From Vespa crabro (Eukaryota > Arthropoda > Insecta > Hymenoptera > Vespidae), in assembly GCF_910589235.1 (NCBI RefSeq), contig NC_060955.1:13536837-13600836 (forward strand): DNA of 64,000 nt, read 5' to 3'. This document shows, in pieces, positions 14,577 to 26,681 of the stretch. The stretch's first letter is position 1; the number at the start of each line of letters is the position of its first letter. Under the pieces are notes generated by a model. The model had not been told where the DNA came from. It made no database searches and saw nothing but the letters and a program-made list of their open reading frames with translations. A program made the translations under genes and the position numbers.

Positions 14577-15942
14577 AACGTTTTTACTATGTTTAAATAC
14601 GCGTTCACATATGATAATTATCGAAAAACGTAATCGACATACGCGAATTTCGGTATATGCGAAGTAAAAATCGTGAAATCTTTAATAATACTTGTGCCAC
14701 AGTTTGAAAAATGTTACCAATCGTTTCAGAACATTGCATTTCTTAAGGTCAAACATCTGTTTTATATTGATATCAAAGATTTTAACATTGTTTCATATCG
14801 TATATACGATTTTTCGCTCATATACGCTTATCGTCGAAATACGAAAAGTTGAAACCTCGTTCATTTTCATTGATTTTATATTCTATTGATACAGGATAAA
14901 GAATATAACATGAACATAACGTTTTTACTATGTTAAAATACTCGTTTTCATATGATAATTATCGATAAACTTAATCAACCTACGCGAATTTCGGTATATG
15001 CGAAGTTAAAATCGTGAAATCTTTAATAATACTTGTGCCACAGTTTGAAAAATGTTACCAATCGATTCAGAACATTGCATTTCATATGATCAAACATCAA
15101 TTTTTATATTTGAATCAAAGTTATTAACACTGTTTCATATCGTATATACGATTTTTCGCTCATATAAGCGTATCGTCGAAAAACGAAATGTTGAAATCTC
15201 GTTCATTTTCATTGATTTTATATTCTATCGATGCAGAGCAAAGAATATAACAAGAATATGACGTTTTTACTATGTTTAAATACGCGTTCACATATGATAA
15301 TTATCGAAAAACCTAATCGGCATACGCGAATTTCAGTATATGCGAAGTTAAAATCGTGAAATCTTTAATAATACTTATGCCACAGTTTGATAAATGATAC
15401 CAATCGTTCCAGAACATTGCATTTCATAAGATCAAACATCTGTTTTATATTGAAATTAAAGATTTTAAAATTGATTCATATCGTATCTACGATTTTTCGC
15501 TCAAATACGCGTATCGTCGAAAAACGAAAAGTTGAAACCTCGTTCAATTTCATTGATTTTATATTCTATTGATGCAGAGCAAAGAATATAACAAGAATAT
15601 AACGTTTTTACTATGTGTAAATACGCGTTCACATATGATAATTATCGAAAAACGTAATCGGCATACGCGAATTTCAGTATATGCGAAGTAAAAATCGTGA
15701 AATCTTTAATAATACTCGTGCCACAGATTGAAAAATGTTACCAATCGATTCAGAACATTGCATTTCATATGATCAAACATCTATTTTTATATTGAAATCA
15801 AAGTTTTTAACATTGTTTCATATCGTATATACGATTTTTCGCTCATATAAGCGTATCGTCGAAAAACGAAAAGTTGAAATCTCGTTCAATTTCATTGATT
15901 TTATATTCTATTGATATAGAATAAAGAATATTACATGAATAT
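14577..15942. repeat. 4-monomer block of 1366 bp, copy 2
   Basis: It matches the previous block, including the private words GTGTAAATACG and CCACAGATTG (near 15615 and 15720) and TTTTAAAATTG near 15464. Identity ends in the last monomer at about 15840: the tail changes from TACGCGTACCGCC to TAAGCGTATCGTCG and ends in GATATAGAATAAAG, which is the tail of the first monomer of the 11-mer. A second exchange therefore lies in 15820-15910. Confidence 0.88.
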
Positions 15943-17304
15943 AACGTTTTTATTATGTTTAAATACGCGTTTTCATATGATAATTATCGATAAACTTAAT
16001 CGATAACGCGAATTTCGGTATAAGCGAAATTAAATCGTGAAATATTTAATAATACTTGTGCCACAGTTTGAAAAATGTTACCAATCGATTCAGAACATTG
16101 CATTTCATAGGATCAAACATCTGTTTTATATTGAAATCAAAGATTTTAACATTGTTTCATATCGTATATACCATTTTTCGCTCATATACTCGTATCGTCG
16201 AAAAACGAAAAGTTGAAATCTCGTTCAATTTCATTGATTTTATATTCTATTGATGCAGAGCAAAGAATATAACAAGAATATAACGTTTTTACTATGTTTA
16301 AATACGCGTTCACATATGATAATTATCGAAAAACGTAATCGGCATACGCGAATTTCAGTATATGCGAAGTTAAAATCGAGAATTCTTTAATAATGCTCAT
16401 GCCACAGTTTGAAAAATATTACCAATCGAATCAGAACATTGCATTTCATGAGATCAAACATCTATTTTATCTTTGGAATTGACGTTTTAACCTTGTTTCA
16501 CATCGTATATACGATTTTTCGCTCATATACGCGTACCGCCGAAAAACGAAAAGTTGAAATCTCGTTCAATTTCATTGATTTTATATTCTATCGATGCAGA
16601 GCAAAGAATATATCAAGAATATAACGTTTTTACTATGTTTAAATACGCGTTCACATATGATAATTATCGAAAAACGTAATCGACATACGCGAATTTCGGT
16701 ATATGCGAAGTAAAAATCGTGAAATCTTTAATAATACTTGTGCCACAGTTTGAAAAATGTTACCAATCGTTTCAGAACATTGCATTTCTTAAGGTCAAAC
16801 ATCTGTTTTATATTGATATCAAAGATTTTAACATTGTTTCATATCGTATATACGATTTTTCGCTCATATACGCTAATCGTCGAAATACGAAAAGTTGAAA
16901 CCTCGTTCAATTTCATTGATTTTATATTCTATTGATACAGAATAAAGAATATAACAAGAATATGACGTTTTTACTATGTTTAAATACGCGTTCACATATG
17001 ATAATTATTGAAAAACGTAATCGGCATACGCGAATTTCAGTATATGCGAAGTTAAAATCGTGAAATCTTTAATAATACTTATGCCACAGTTTGATAAATG
17101 ATACCAATCGTTCCAGAACATTGCATTTCATAAGATCAAACATCTGTTTTATATTGAAATTAAAGATTTTAACATTGATTCATACCGTATCTACGATTTT
17201 TCGCTCAAATACGCGTATCGTCGAAAAACGAAAAGTTGAAACCTCGTTCAATTTCATTGATTTTATATTCTATTGATACAGAATAAAGAATATAACATGC
17301 ATAT
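15943..17304. repeat. Mixed monomers, transition zone
   Basis: Four monomers start at 15943, 16282, 16623 and 16964. The first resembles monomer 2 of the 11-mer with one A lost in AAATTAAATCG near 16030. The second begins as D type (GAGAATTC, TTACCAATCGAATC) and switches near 16450 to the A-type second half (ATCTTTGGAATTGACG, GCGTACCGCC). The third is filler like that at 5723. The fourth has the GATAAATGATACC variant. The order matches no HOR as a whole. Confidence 0.85.
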
Positions 17305-17644
17305 AACGTTTTTATTATGAATAAAAACTCGTTTTCATATGATAATTATCGATAAACTTAATCGAAAACGCGAATTTCGGTATAAGCGAAATTAAAATCG
17401 TGAAATCTTTAATAATACTTGTGCCACAATTTGAAAATGGTTACCAGTCGATTCATAACATTGCATTTCATAAGAACAAGCATCTGTTTTATATTGAAAT
17501 CAAAGTTTTTAACATTGTTTCATATCGTATATACGATTTTTCGCTCATATAAGCGTATCGTCGAAAAAAGAAAAGTTGATACCTCGTTCAATTTCATTGA
17601 TTTTATATTCTATTGATACAGAATAAAGAATATAACATGCATAT
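17305..17644. repeat. C-type monomer, tandem copy 1
   Basis: This 340-bp monomer has the C features ATAAAAACTCG, TCGATAAACTTAATCG, CCACAATTTGAAAATGG and AAGAACAAGCATCTG. The same type follows immediately, which is the only clear case here of a single monomer repeated alone. It differs from the next copy by ATTATGAATAAA against ATTATGTATAAA near 17320 and at two sites in its tail. Confidence 0.92.
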
Positions 17645-17984
17645 AACGTTTTTATTATGTATAAAAACTCGTTTTCATATGATAATTATCGATAAACTTA
17701 ATCGAAAACGCGAATTTCGGTATAAGCGAAATTAAAATCGTGAAATCTTTAATAATACTTGTGCCACAATTTGAAAATGGTTACCAGTCGATTCATAACA
17801 TTGCATTTCATAAGAACAAGCATCTGTTTTATATTGAAATCAAAGTTTTTAACATTGTTTCATATCGTATATACGATTTTTCGCTCATATAAGCGTATCG
17901 TCGAAAAAAGAAAAGTTGATACCACGTTCTATTTCATTGATTTTATATTCTATTGATACAGAATAAAGAATATAACAAGAATAT
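17645..17984. repeat. C-type monomer, tandem copy 2
   Basis: This is a 340-bp copy of the monomer before it. Its tail has CCACGTTCTATTTC where the first copy has CCTCGTTCAATTTC. The same tail variant occurs at about 22010 and 24050, so this copy, not its neighbour, is the one carried in the later C monomers. In the nearby stretch 17641-17980 I counted 46 C, 44 G and 17 CpG. Confidence 0.92.
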
Positions 17985-18661
17985 GACGTTTTTACTACGT
18001 TTAAAAACGCGTTTTCATATAATAATTATCGAAAAACGTAACCGGCATACGCGAATTTCAGTATATGCGAAGTTAAAATCGTGAAATCTTTAATAATACT
18101 CGTGCCACAGTTTGAAAAATATTACCAATCGAATCAGAACATTGCATTTTATGAGATCAAACGTCTATTTTATTTTGGAATCTTCGTTATAAACTTGTTT
18201 CATATGTTATATACGATTATTAGCTCATAAAGAAGTATCGTAAAAAGCGAAATTTGAATTCTCAACAAATTTCAATGCATTTATATTCTATCGACGCAGA
18301 ATACATATTGGAACAAGAATATAAGTTTGTAGCTATGGGTAAATACGAGTTTCAACATGAATATTGTCGAAAAATAAGATCGACACATGCGAATTTCGAG
18401 AATTGCGGAGATGAAATCGTGAAAACATTGAAATTACTTGTCCCACCGTTTGAAAAATGTCACCAATCAATTCGGACATTGTATTTCTGAAGATCAAACA
18501 TCTATTTAATCTTGGAATCGACGTTTTAACCTTGTTTCATATCGTACATACAATTTTTCGTTCATAATGGCGTACCATCGTAATACGAAATATTGAAATC
18601 TCATTCAAATTCAATGAGTTTATATTCTCTCGACGCAGAATGAAGAATATAACATGAATGT
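17985..18661. repeat. D-E monomer pair before the 12-monomer period
   Basis: D starts at 17985 and E at 18323. The D monomer carries the variants TTTTATGAGATCAAACGTC and GGAATCTTCGTTATAAAC. The E monomer has GCTATGGGTAAATACG. The same D-E pair recurs at 22074-22750 after 4089 bp, and its D variants partly reappear 32 kb away at 50.6 kb. Confidence 0.9.
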
Positions 18662-19685
18662 AACGTTTTTACTATGTTTAAAAACGCGTTATTATATGAT
18701 AATTATCGAAAAACGTGTTCGACATACGCGAATTTCGGTATATGCGAAGTAAAAATCGTGAAATCTTTAATAATACTTGTGCCACAGTTTGAAAAATGTT
18801 ACCAATCGTTTCAGAACATTGCATTTCTTAAGGTCAAACATCTGTTTTATATTGATATCAAAGATTTTAACATTGTTTCATATCGTATATACGATTTTTC
18901 GCTCATATACGCTAATCGTCGAAATACGAAAAGTTGAAACCTCGTTCAATTTCATTGATTTTATATTCTATTGATACAGAATAAAGAATATAACAAGAAT
19001 ATGACGTTTTTACTATGTTTAAATACGCGTTCACATATGATAATTATCGAAGAACGTAATCGGCATACGCGAATTTCAGTATATGCGAAGTCAAAATCGT
19101 GAAATCTTTAATAATACTTGTGCCAAAGTTTGAAAAATGTTATCAATCGATTCAGAACATTGCATTTCATATGATCAAACATCTATTTTTATATTTGAAT
19201 CAAAGTTATTAACACTGTTTCATATCGTATATACGATTTTTCGCTCATATAAGCGTATCATCGAAAAACGAAAAGTTGAAATCTCGTTCAATTTCATTGA
19301 TTGTATATTCTATCGATGCAGAGCAAAGAATATAACAAGAATATGACGTTTTTACTATGTTTAAATACGCGTTCACCTATGATAATTATTGAAAAACGTA
19401 ATCGGCATACGCGAATTTCAGTATATGCGAAGTTAAAATCGTGAAATCTTTAATAATACTCGTGCCACAGTTTGAAAAATATTACCAATCGAATCAGAAC
19501 ATTGCATTTCATGAGATCAAACATCTATTTTATCTTTGGAATTGACGTTTTAACCTTGTTTCACATCGTATATACGATTTTTCGCTCATATACGCGTACC
19601 GCCGAAAAACGAAAAGTTGAAATCTCGTTCAATTTCATTGATTTTATATTCTATCGATGCAGAGCAAAGAATATATCAAGAATAT
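18662..19685. repeat. 3-monomer block of 1024 bp, copy 1
   Basis: Monomers start at 18662, 19003 and 19345. The first has the A-type start (AAAAACGCGTTATTATATG) joined at about 18740 to the filler sequence ATATGCGAAGTAAAAATCG that starts the other two blocks. The second carries CATCTATTTTTATATTTG; the third ends in ATCTTTGGAATTGACG and GCGTACCGCC. Private changes are GAAGAACG near 19050 and CACCTATG near 19375. Confidence 0.9.
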
Positions 19686-20709
19686 AACGTTTTTACTATG
19701 TTTAAATACGCGTTCACATATGATAATTATCGAAAAACGTAATCGACATACGCGAATTTCGGTATATGCGAAGTAAAAATCGTGAAATCTTTAATAATAC
19801 TTGTGCCACAGTTTGAAAAATGTTACCAATCGTTTCAGAACATTGCATTTCTTAAGGTCAAACATCTGTTTTATATTGATATCAAAGATTTTAACATTGT
19901 TTCATATCGTATATACGATTTTTCGCTCATATACGCTAATCGTCGAAATACGAAAAGTTGAAACCTCGTTCAATTTCATTGATTTTATATTCTATTGATA
20001 CAGAATAAAGAATATAACAAGAATATGACGTTTTTACTATGTTTAAATACGCGTTCACATATGATAATTATCGAAAAACGTAATCGGCATACGCGAATTT
20101 CAGTATATGCGAAGTTAAAATCGTGAAATCTTTAATAATACTTGTGCCAAAGTTTGAAAAATGTTATCAATCGATTCAGAACATTGCATTTCATATGATC
20201 AAACATCTATTTTTATATTTGAATCAAAGTTATTAACACTGTTTCATATCGTATATACGATTTTTCGCTCATATAAGCGTATCATCGAAAAACGAAAAGT
20301 TGAAATCTCGTTCAATTTCATTGATTTTATATTCTATCGATGCAGAGCAAAGAATATAACAAGAATATGACGTTTTTACTATGTTTAAATACGCGTTCAC
20401 ATATGATAATTATTGAAAAACGTAATCGGCATACGCGAATTTCAGTATATGCGAAGTTAAAATCGTGAAATCTTTAATAATACTCGTGCCACAGTTTGAA
20501 AAATATTACCAATCGATTCAGAACATTGCATTTCATAAGATCAAACATCTATTTTATCTTTGGAATTGACGTTTTAACCTTGTTTCACATCGTATATACG
20601 ATTTTTCGCTCATATACGCGTACCGCCGAAAAACGAAAAGTTGAAATCTCGTTCAATTTCATTGATTTTATATTCTATCGATGCAGAGCAAAGAATATAT
20701 CAAGAATAT
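19686..20709. repeat. 3-monomer block of 1024 bp, copy 2
   Basis: Monomers start at 19686, 20027 and 20369. The spacing equals that of the next block, and the shared variants CCAAAGTTTG and TTATCAATCG mark the middle monomer of all three blocks. Confidence 0.92.
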
Positions 20710-21733
20710 AACGTTTTTACTATGTTTAAATACGCGTTCACATATGATAATTATCGAAAAACGTAATCGACATACGCGAATTTCGGTATATGCGAAGTAA
20801 AAATCGTGAAATCTTTAATAATACTTGTGCCACAGTTTGAAAAATGTTACCAATCGTTTCAGAACATTGCATTTCTTAAGGTCAAACATCTGTTTTATAT
20901 TGATATCAAAGATTTTAACATTGTTTCATATCGTATATACGATTTTTCGCTCATATACGCTAATCGTCGAAATACGAAAAGTTGAAACCTCGTTCAATTT
21001 CATTGATTTTATATTCTATTGATACAGAATAAAGAATATAACAAGAATATGACGTTTTTACTATGTTTAAATACGCGTTCACATATGATAATTATCGAAA
21101 AACGTAATCGGCATACGCGAATTTCAGTATATGCGAAGTTAAAATCGTGAAATCTTTAATAATACTTGTGCCAAAGTTTGAAAAATGTTATCAATCGATT
21201 CAGAACATTGCATTTCATATGATCAAACATCTATTTTTATATTTGAATCAAAGTTATTAACACTGTTTCATATCGTATATACGATTTTTCGCTCATATAA
21301 GCGTATCGTCGAAAAACGAAATGTTGAAATCTCGTTCATTTTCATTGATTTTATATTCTATCGATGCAGAGCAAAGAATATAACAAGAATATGACGTTTT
21401 TACTATGTTTAAATACGCGTTCACATATGATAATTATCGAAAAACGTAATCGGCATACGCGAATTTCAGTATATGCGAAGTTAAAATCGTGAAATCTTTA
21501 ATAATACTTATGCCACAGTTTGATAAATGATACCAATCGTTCCAGAACATTGCATTTCATAAGATCAAACATCTGTTTTATATTGAAATTAAAGATTTTA
21601 ACATTGATTCATATCGTATCTACGATTTTTCGCTCAAATACGCGTATCGTCGAAAAACGAAAAGTTGAAACCTCGTTCAATTTCATTGATTTTATATTCT
21701 ATTGATACAGAATAAAGAATATAACATGCATAT
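20710..21733. repeat. 3-monomer block of 1024 bp, copy 3, changed at its end
   Basis: Monomers start at 20710, 21051 and 21393. The first two match the preceding block up to about 21300. Beyond that the tail reads AACGAAATGTTG, and the third monomer is the GATAAATGATACC type instead of the ATCTTTGGAATTG type. The repeat therefore ends by exchange with a different order of monomers. Confidence 0.88.
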
Positions 21734-22750
21734 AACGTTTTTATTATGTATAAAAACTCGTTTTCATATGATAATTATCGATAAACTTAATCGAAAACGC
21801 GAATTTCGGTATAAGCGAAATTAAAATCGTGAAATCTTTAATAATACTTGTGCCACAATTTGAAAATGGTTACCAGTCGATTCATAACATTGCATTTCAT
21901 AAGAACAAGCATCTGTTTTATATTGAAATCAAAGTTTTTAACATTGTTTCATATCGTATATACGATTTTTCGCTCATATAAGCGTATCGTCGAAAAAAGA
22001 AAAGTTGATACCACGTTCTATTTCATTGATTTTATACTCTATCAATGCAGAATAAAGAATATAACAAGAACATAACGTTTTTACTACGTTTAAAAACGCG
22101 TTTTCATATAATAATTATCGAAAAACGTAACCGGCATACGCGAATTTCAGTATATGCGAAGTTAAAATCGTGAAATCTTTAATAATACTCGTGCCACAGT
22201 TTGAAAAATATTACCAATCGAATCAGAACATTGCATTCTATGAGATCAAACGTCTATTTTATTTTGGAATCTTCGTTATAAACTTGTTTCATATGTTATA
22301 TACGATTATTAGCTCATAAAGAAGTATCGTCTAAAGCGAAATTTGAATTCTCAACAAATTTCAATGCATTTATATTCTATCGACGCAGAATACATATTGG
22401 AACAAGAATATAAGTTTGTAGCTATGGGTAAATACGAGTTTCAACATGAATATTGTCGAAAAATAAGATCGACACTTGCGAATTTCGAGAATTGCGGAGA
22501 TGAAATCGTGAAAACATTGAAATTACTTGTTCCACCGTTTGAAAAATGTCACCAATCAATTCGGACATTGTATTTCTGAAGATCAAACATCTATTTAATC
22601 TTGGAATCGACGTTTTAACATTGTTTCATATCGTACATACAATTTTTCGTTCATAATGGCGTACCATCGTAATACGAAATATTGAAATCTCATTCAAATT
22701 CAATGAGTTTATATTCTCTCGACGCAGAATGAAGAATATAACATGAATGT
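21734..22750. repeat. C-D-E monomer trio
   Basis: C starts at 21734, D at 22074 (338 bp) and E at 22412. They correspond to 17645-18661, shifted by 4089 bp. The D monomer reads CGTCTAAAGCG near 22330, and the E monomer has ACACTTGCGAATTTC near 22473 where other copies read ACACATGCG. Confidence 0.9.
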
Positions 22751-24114
22751 AACGTTTTTACTATGTTTAAAAACGCGTTATTATATGATAATTATCGAAA
22801 AACGTGTTCGACATACGCGAATTTCGGTATATGCGAAGTAAAAATCGTGAAATCTTTAATAATACTTGTGCCACAGTTTGAAAAATGTTACCAATCGTTT
22901 CAGAACATTGCATTTCTTAAGGTCAAACATCTGTTTTATATTGATATCAAAGATTTTAACATTGTTTCATATCGTATATACGATTTTTCGCTCATATACG
23001 CTAATCGTCGAAATACGAAAAGTTGAAACCTCGTTCAATTTCATTGATTTTATATTCTATTGATACAGAATAAAGAATATAACAAGAATATGACGTTTTT
23101 ACTATGTTTAAATACGCGTTCACATATGATAATTATCGAAAAACGTAATCGGCATACGCGAATTTCAGTATATGCGAAGTTAAAATCGTGAAATCTTTAA
23201 TAATACTTGTGCCAAAGTTTGAAAAATGTTATCAATCGATTCAGAACATTGCATTTCATATGATCAAACATCTATTTTTATATTTGAATCAAAGTTATTA
23301 ACACTGTTTCATATCGTATATACGATTTTTCGCTCATATAAGCGTATCATCGAAAAACGAAAAGTTGAAATCTCGTTCAATTTCATTGATTTTATATTCT
23401 ATCGATGCAGAGCAAAGAATATAACAAGAATATGACGTTTTTACTATGTTTAAATACGCGTTCACATATGATAATTATTGAAAAACGTAATCGGCATACG
23501 CGAATTTCAGTATATGCGAAGTTAAAATCGTGAAATCTTTAATAATACTTATGCCACAGTTTGATAAATGATACCAATCGTTCCAGAACATTGCATTTCA
23601 TAAGATCAAACATCTGTTTTATATTGAAATTAAAGATTTTAACATTGATTCATATCGTATCTACGATTTTTCGCTCAAATACGCGTATCGTCGAAAAACG
23701 AAAAGTTGAAACCTCGTTCAGTTTCATTGATTTTATATTCTATTGATACAGAATAAAGAATATAACATGCATATAACGTTTTTATTATGTATAAAAACTC
23801 GTTTTCATATGATAATTATCGATAAACTTAATCGAAAACGCGAATTTCGGTATAAGCGAAATTAAAATCGTGAAATCTTTAATAATACTTGTGCCACAAT
23901 TTGAAAATGGTTACCAGTCGATTCATAACATTGCATTTCATAAGAACAAGCATCTGTTTTATATTGAAATCAAAGTTTTTAACATTGTTTCATATCGTAT
24001 ATACGATTTTTCGCTCATATAAGCGTATCGTCGAAAAAAGAAAAGTTGATACCACGTTCTATTTCATTGATTTTATACTCTATCAATGCAGAATAAAGAA
24101 TATAACAAGAACAT
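22751..24114. repeat. Four monomers of a 6-monomer period (2041 bp)
   Basis: Monomers start at 22751, 23092, 23434 and 23775. They repeat 20710-22073 with a 2041-bp shift: first filler with an A-type start, CCAAAGTTTG monomer, GATAAATGATACC monomer, and C. The expected D and E follow, but D is shortened. Confidence 0.87.
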
Positions 24115-24296
24115 AACGTTTTTACTACGTTTAAAAATTTATTTTATTTTGGAATCTTCGTTATAAACTTGTTTCATATGTTATATACGATTATTAGCTC
24201 ATAAAGAAGTATCGTCAAAAGCGAAATTTGAATTCTCAACAAATTTCAATGCATTTATATTCTATCGACGCAGAATACATATTGGAACAAGAATAT
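24115..24296. repeat. D monomer with a 156-bp internal deletion
   Basis: The monomer is 182 bp instead of 338. Compared with 22074-22411, the sequence runs from CTACGTTTAAAAA straight into TATTTTATTTTGGAATC, with the junction at 24136-24141. The lost part includes GATAATTATC and GAACATTGCATT. It is the only strongly shortened monomer in the window. Confidence 0.92.
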
Positions 24297-26681
24297 AAGT
24301 TTGTAGCTATGGGTAAATACGAGTTTCAACATGAATATTGTCGAAAAATAAGATCGACACATGCGAATTTCGAGAATTGCGGAGATGAAATCGTGAAAAC
24401 ATTGAAATTACTTGTTCCACCGTTTGAAAAATGTCACCAATCAATTCGGACATTGTATTTCTGAAGATCAAACATCTATTTAATCTTGGAATCGACGTTT
24501 TAACCTTGTTTCATATCGTACATATAATTTTTCATATACATATACGCTAATCGTCCAAATACGAAAAGTTGAAACCTCGTTCAATTTCATTGATTTTATA
24601 TTCTATTGATACAGAATAAAGAATATAATAAGAATATGACGTTTTTACTATGTTTAAATACGCGTTCACATATGATAATTATCGAAAAACGTAATCGGCA
24701 TACGCGAATTTCAGTATATGCGAAGTTAAAATCGTGAAATCTTTAATAATACTTGTGCCAAAGTTTGAAAAATATTACCAATCGAATCAGAACATTGCAT
24801 TTCATGAGATCAAACATCTATTTAATCTTGGAATCGACGTTTTAACCTTGTTTCATATCGTATGTACGATTTTTCGCTCATATAAGCGTATCATCGAAAA
24901 ACGAAAAGTTGAAATCTCGTTCAATTTCATTGATTTTATATTCTATCGATGCAGAGCAAAGAATATAACAAGAATATGACGTTTTTACTATGTTTAAATA
25001 CGCGTTCACATATGATAATTATTGAAAAACGTAATCGGCATACGCGAATTTCAGTATATGCGAAGTTAAAATCGTGAAATCTTTAATAATACTCGTGCCA
25101 CAGTTTGAAAAATATTACCAATCGAATCAGAACATTGCATTTCATGAGATCAAACATCTATTTAATCTTGGAATCGACGTTTTAACCTTGTTTCATATCG
25201 TACATACAATTTTTCGTTCATAATGGCGTACCATCGTAATACGAAATATTGAAATCTCATTCAAATTCAATGAGTTTATATTCTCTCGACGCAGAATGAA
25301 GAATATAACATGAATGTAACGTTTTTACTATGTTTAAAAACGCGTTATTGTATGATAATTATCGAAAAACGTGTTCGACATACGCGAATTTCGGTATATG
25401 CGAAGTAAAAATCGTGAAATTTTTAATAATACTTGTGCCACAGTTTGAAAAATGTTACCAATCGTTTCAGAACATTGCATTTCTTAAGGTCAAACATCTG
25501 TTTTATATTGATATCAAAGATTTTAACACTGTTTCATATCGTATGTACGATTTTTCGCTCATATAAGCGTATCATCGAAAAACGAAAAGTTGAAATCTCG
25601 TTCAATTTCATTGATTTTATATTCTATCGATGCAGAGCAAAGAATATAACAAGAATATGACGTTTTTACTATGTTTAAATACGCGTTCACATATGATAAT
25701 TATTGAAAAACGTAATCGGCATACGCGAATTTCAGTATATGCGAAGTTAAAATCGTGAAATCTTTAATAATACTCGTGCCACAGTTTGAAAAATATTACC
25801 AATCGAATCAGAACATTGCATTTCATGAGATCAAACATCTATTTTATCTTTGGAATTGACGTTTTAACCTTGTTTCACATCGTATATACGATTTTTCGCT
25901 CATATACGCGTACCGCCGAAAAACGAAAAGTTGAAATCTCGTTCAATTTCATTGATTTTATATTCTATCGATGCAGAGCAAAGAATATATCAAGAATATA
26001 ACGTTTTTACTATGTTTAAATACGCGTTCACATATGATAATTATCGAAAAACATAATCGACATACGCGAATTTCGGTATATGCGAAGTAAAAATCGTGAA
26101 ATCTTTAATAATACTTGTGCCACAGTTTGAAAAATGTTACCAATCGTTTCAGAACATTGCATTTCTTAAGGTCAAACATCTGTTTTATATTGATATCAAA
26201 GATTTTAACATTGTTTCATATCGTATATACGATTTTTCGCTCATATACGCTAATCGTCGAAATACGAAAAGTTGAAACCTCGTTCAATTTCATTGATTTT
26301 ATATTCTATTGATACAGAATAAAGAATATAACAAGAATATGACGTTTTTACTATGTTTAAATACGCGTTCACCTATGATAATTATTGAAAAACGTAATCG
26401 GCATACGCGAATTTCAGTATATGCGAAGTTAAAATCGTGAAATCTTTAATAATACTCGTGCCACAGTTTGAAAAATATTACCAATCGAATCAGAACATTG
26501 CATTTCATGAGATCAAACATCTATTTTATCTTTGGAATTGACGTTTTAACCTTGTTTCACATCGTATATACGATTTTTCGCTCATATACGCGTACCGCCG
26601 AAAAACGAAAAGTTGAAATCTCGTTCAATTTCCTTGATTTTATATTCTCTCGATGCAGAGCAAAGAATATAACAAGAATAT
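24297..26681. repeat. Chimeric monomers between the older HORs and the 1698-bp array
   Basis: Monomers start at 24297, 24638, 24978, 25318, 25659, 26000 and 26341. At about 24525-24545 an E monomer passes into a filler tail (AATTTTTCATATACATATACG). At 24810 and 25155 a D/A-type start with CATGAGATC joins the E-type second half (TTTAATCTTGGAATCG). At about 25540 an A/filler start joins the tail of a different filler. The last monomer ends with TATTCTCTCGATG, as A monomers of the 1698-bp family do. Confidence 0.85.

Larger units (their letters stand above)
18662..22750. repeat. 12-monomer period, 4089 bp
   Basis: The A-type start at 18662 recurs at 22751 after 4089 bp, and so do the preceding E (18323 to 22412) and C (17645 to 21734) monomers. 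Inside are three rounds of a 3-monomer block, then C, D and E. The second full period is not present: after 22751 only six monomers pass before the next C-D-E group. Confidence 0.85.

Noticed and set aside
13003..15942. Assembly duplication as the explanation of the 1366-bp and 5768-bp repeats
   Set aside because: Copies differ at a few sites and end in distinct hybrid monomers, which favours real events. It cannot be excluded from sequence alone.
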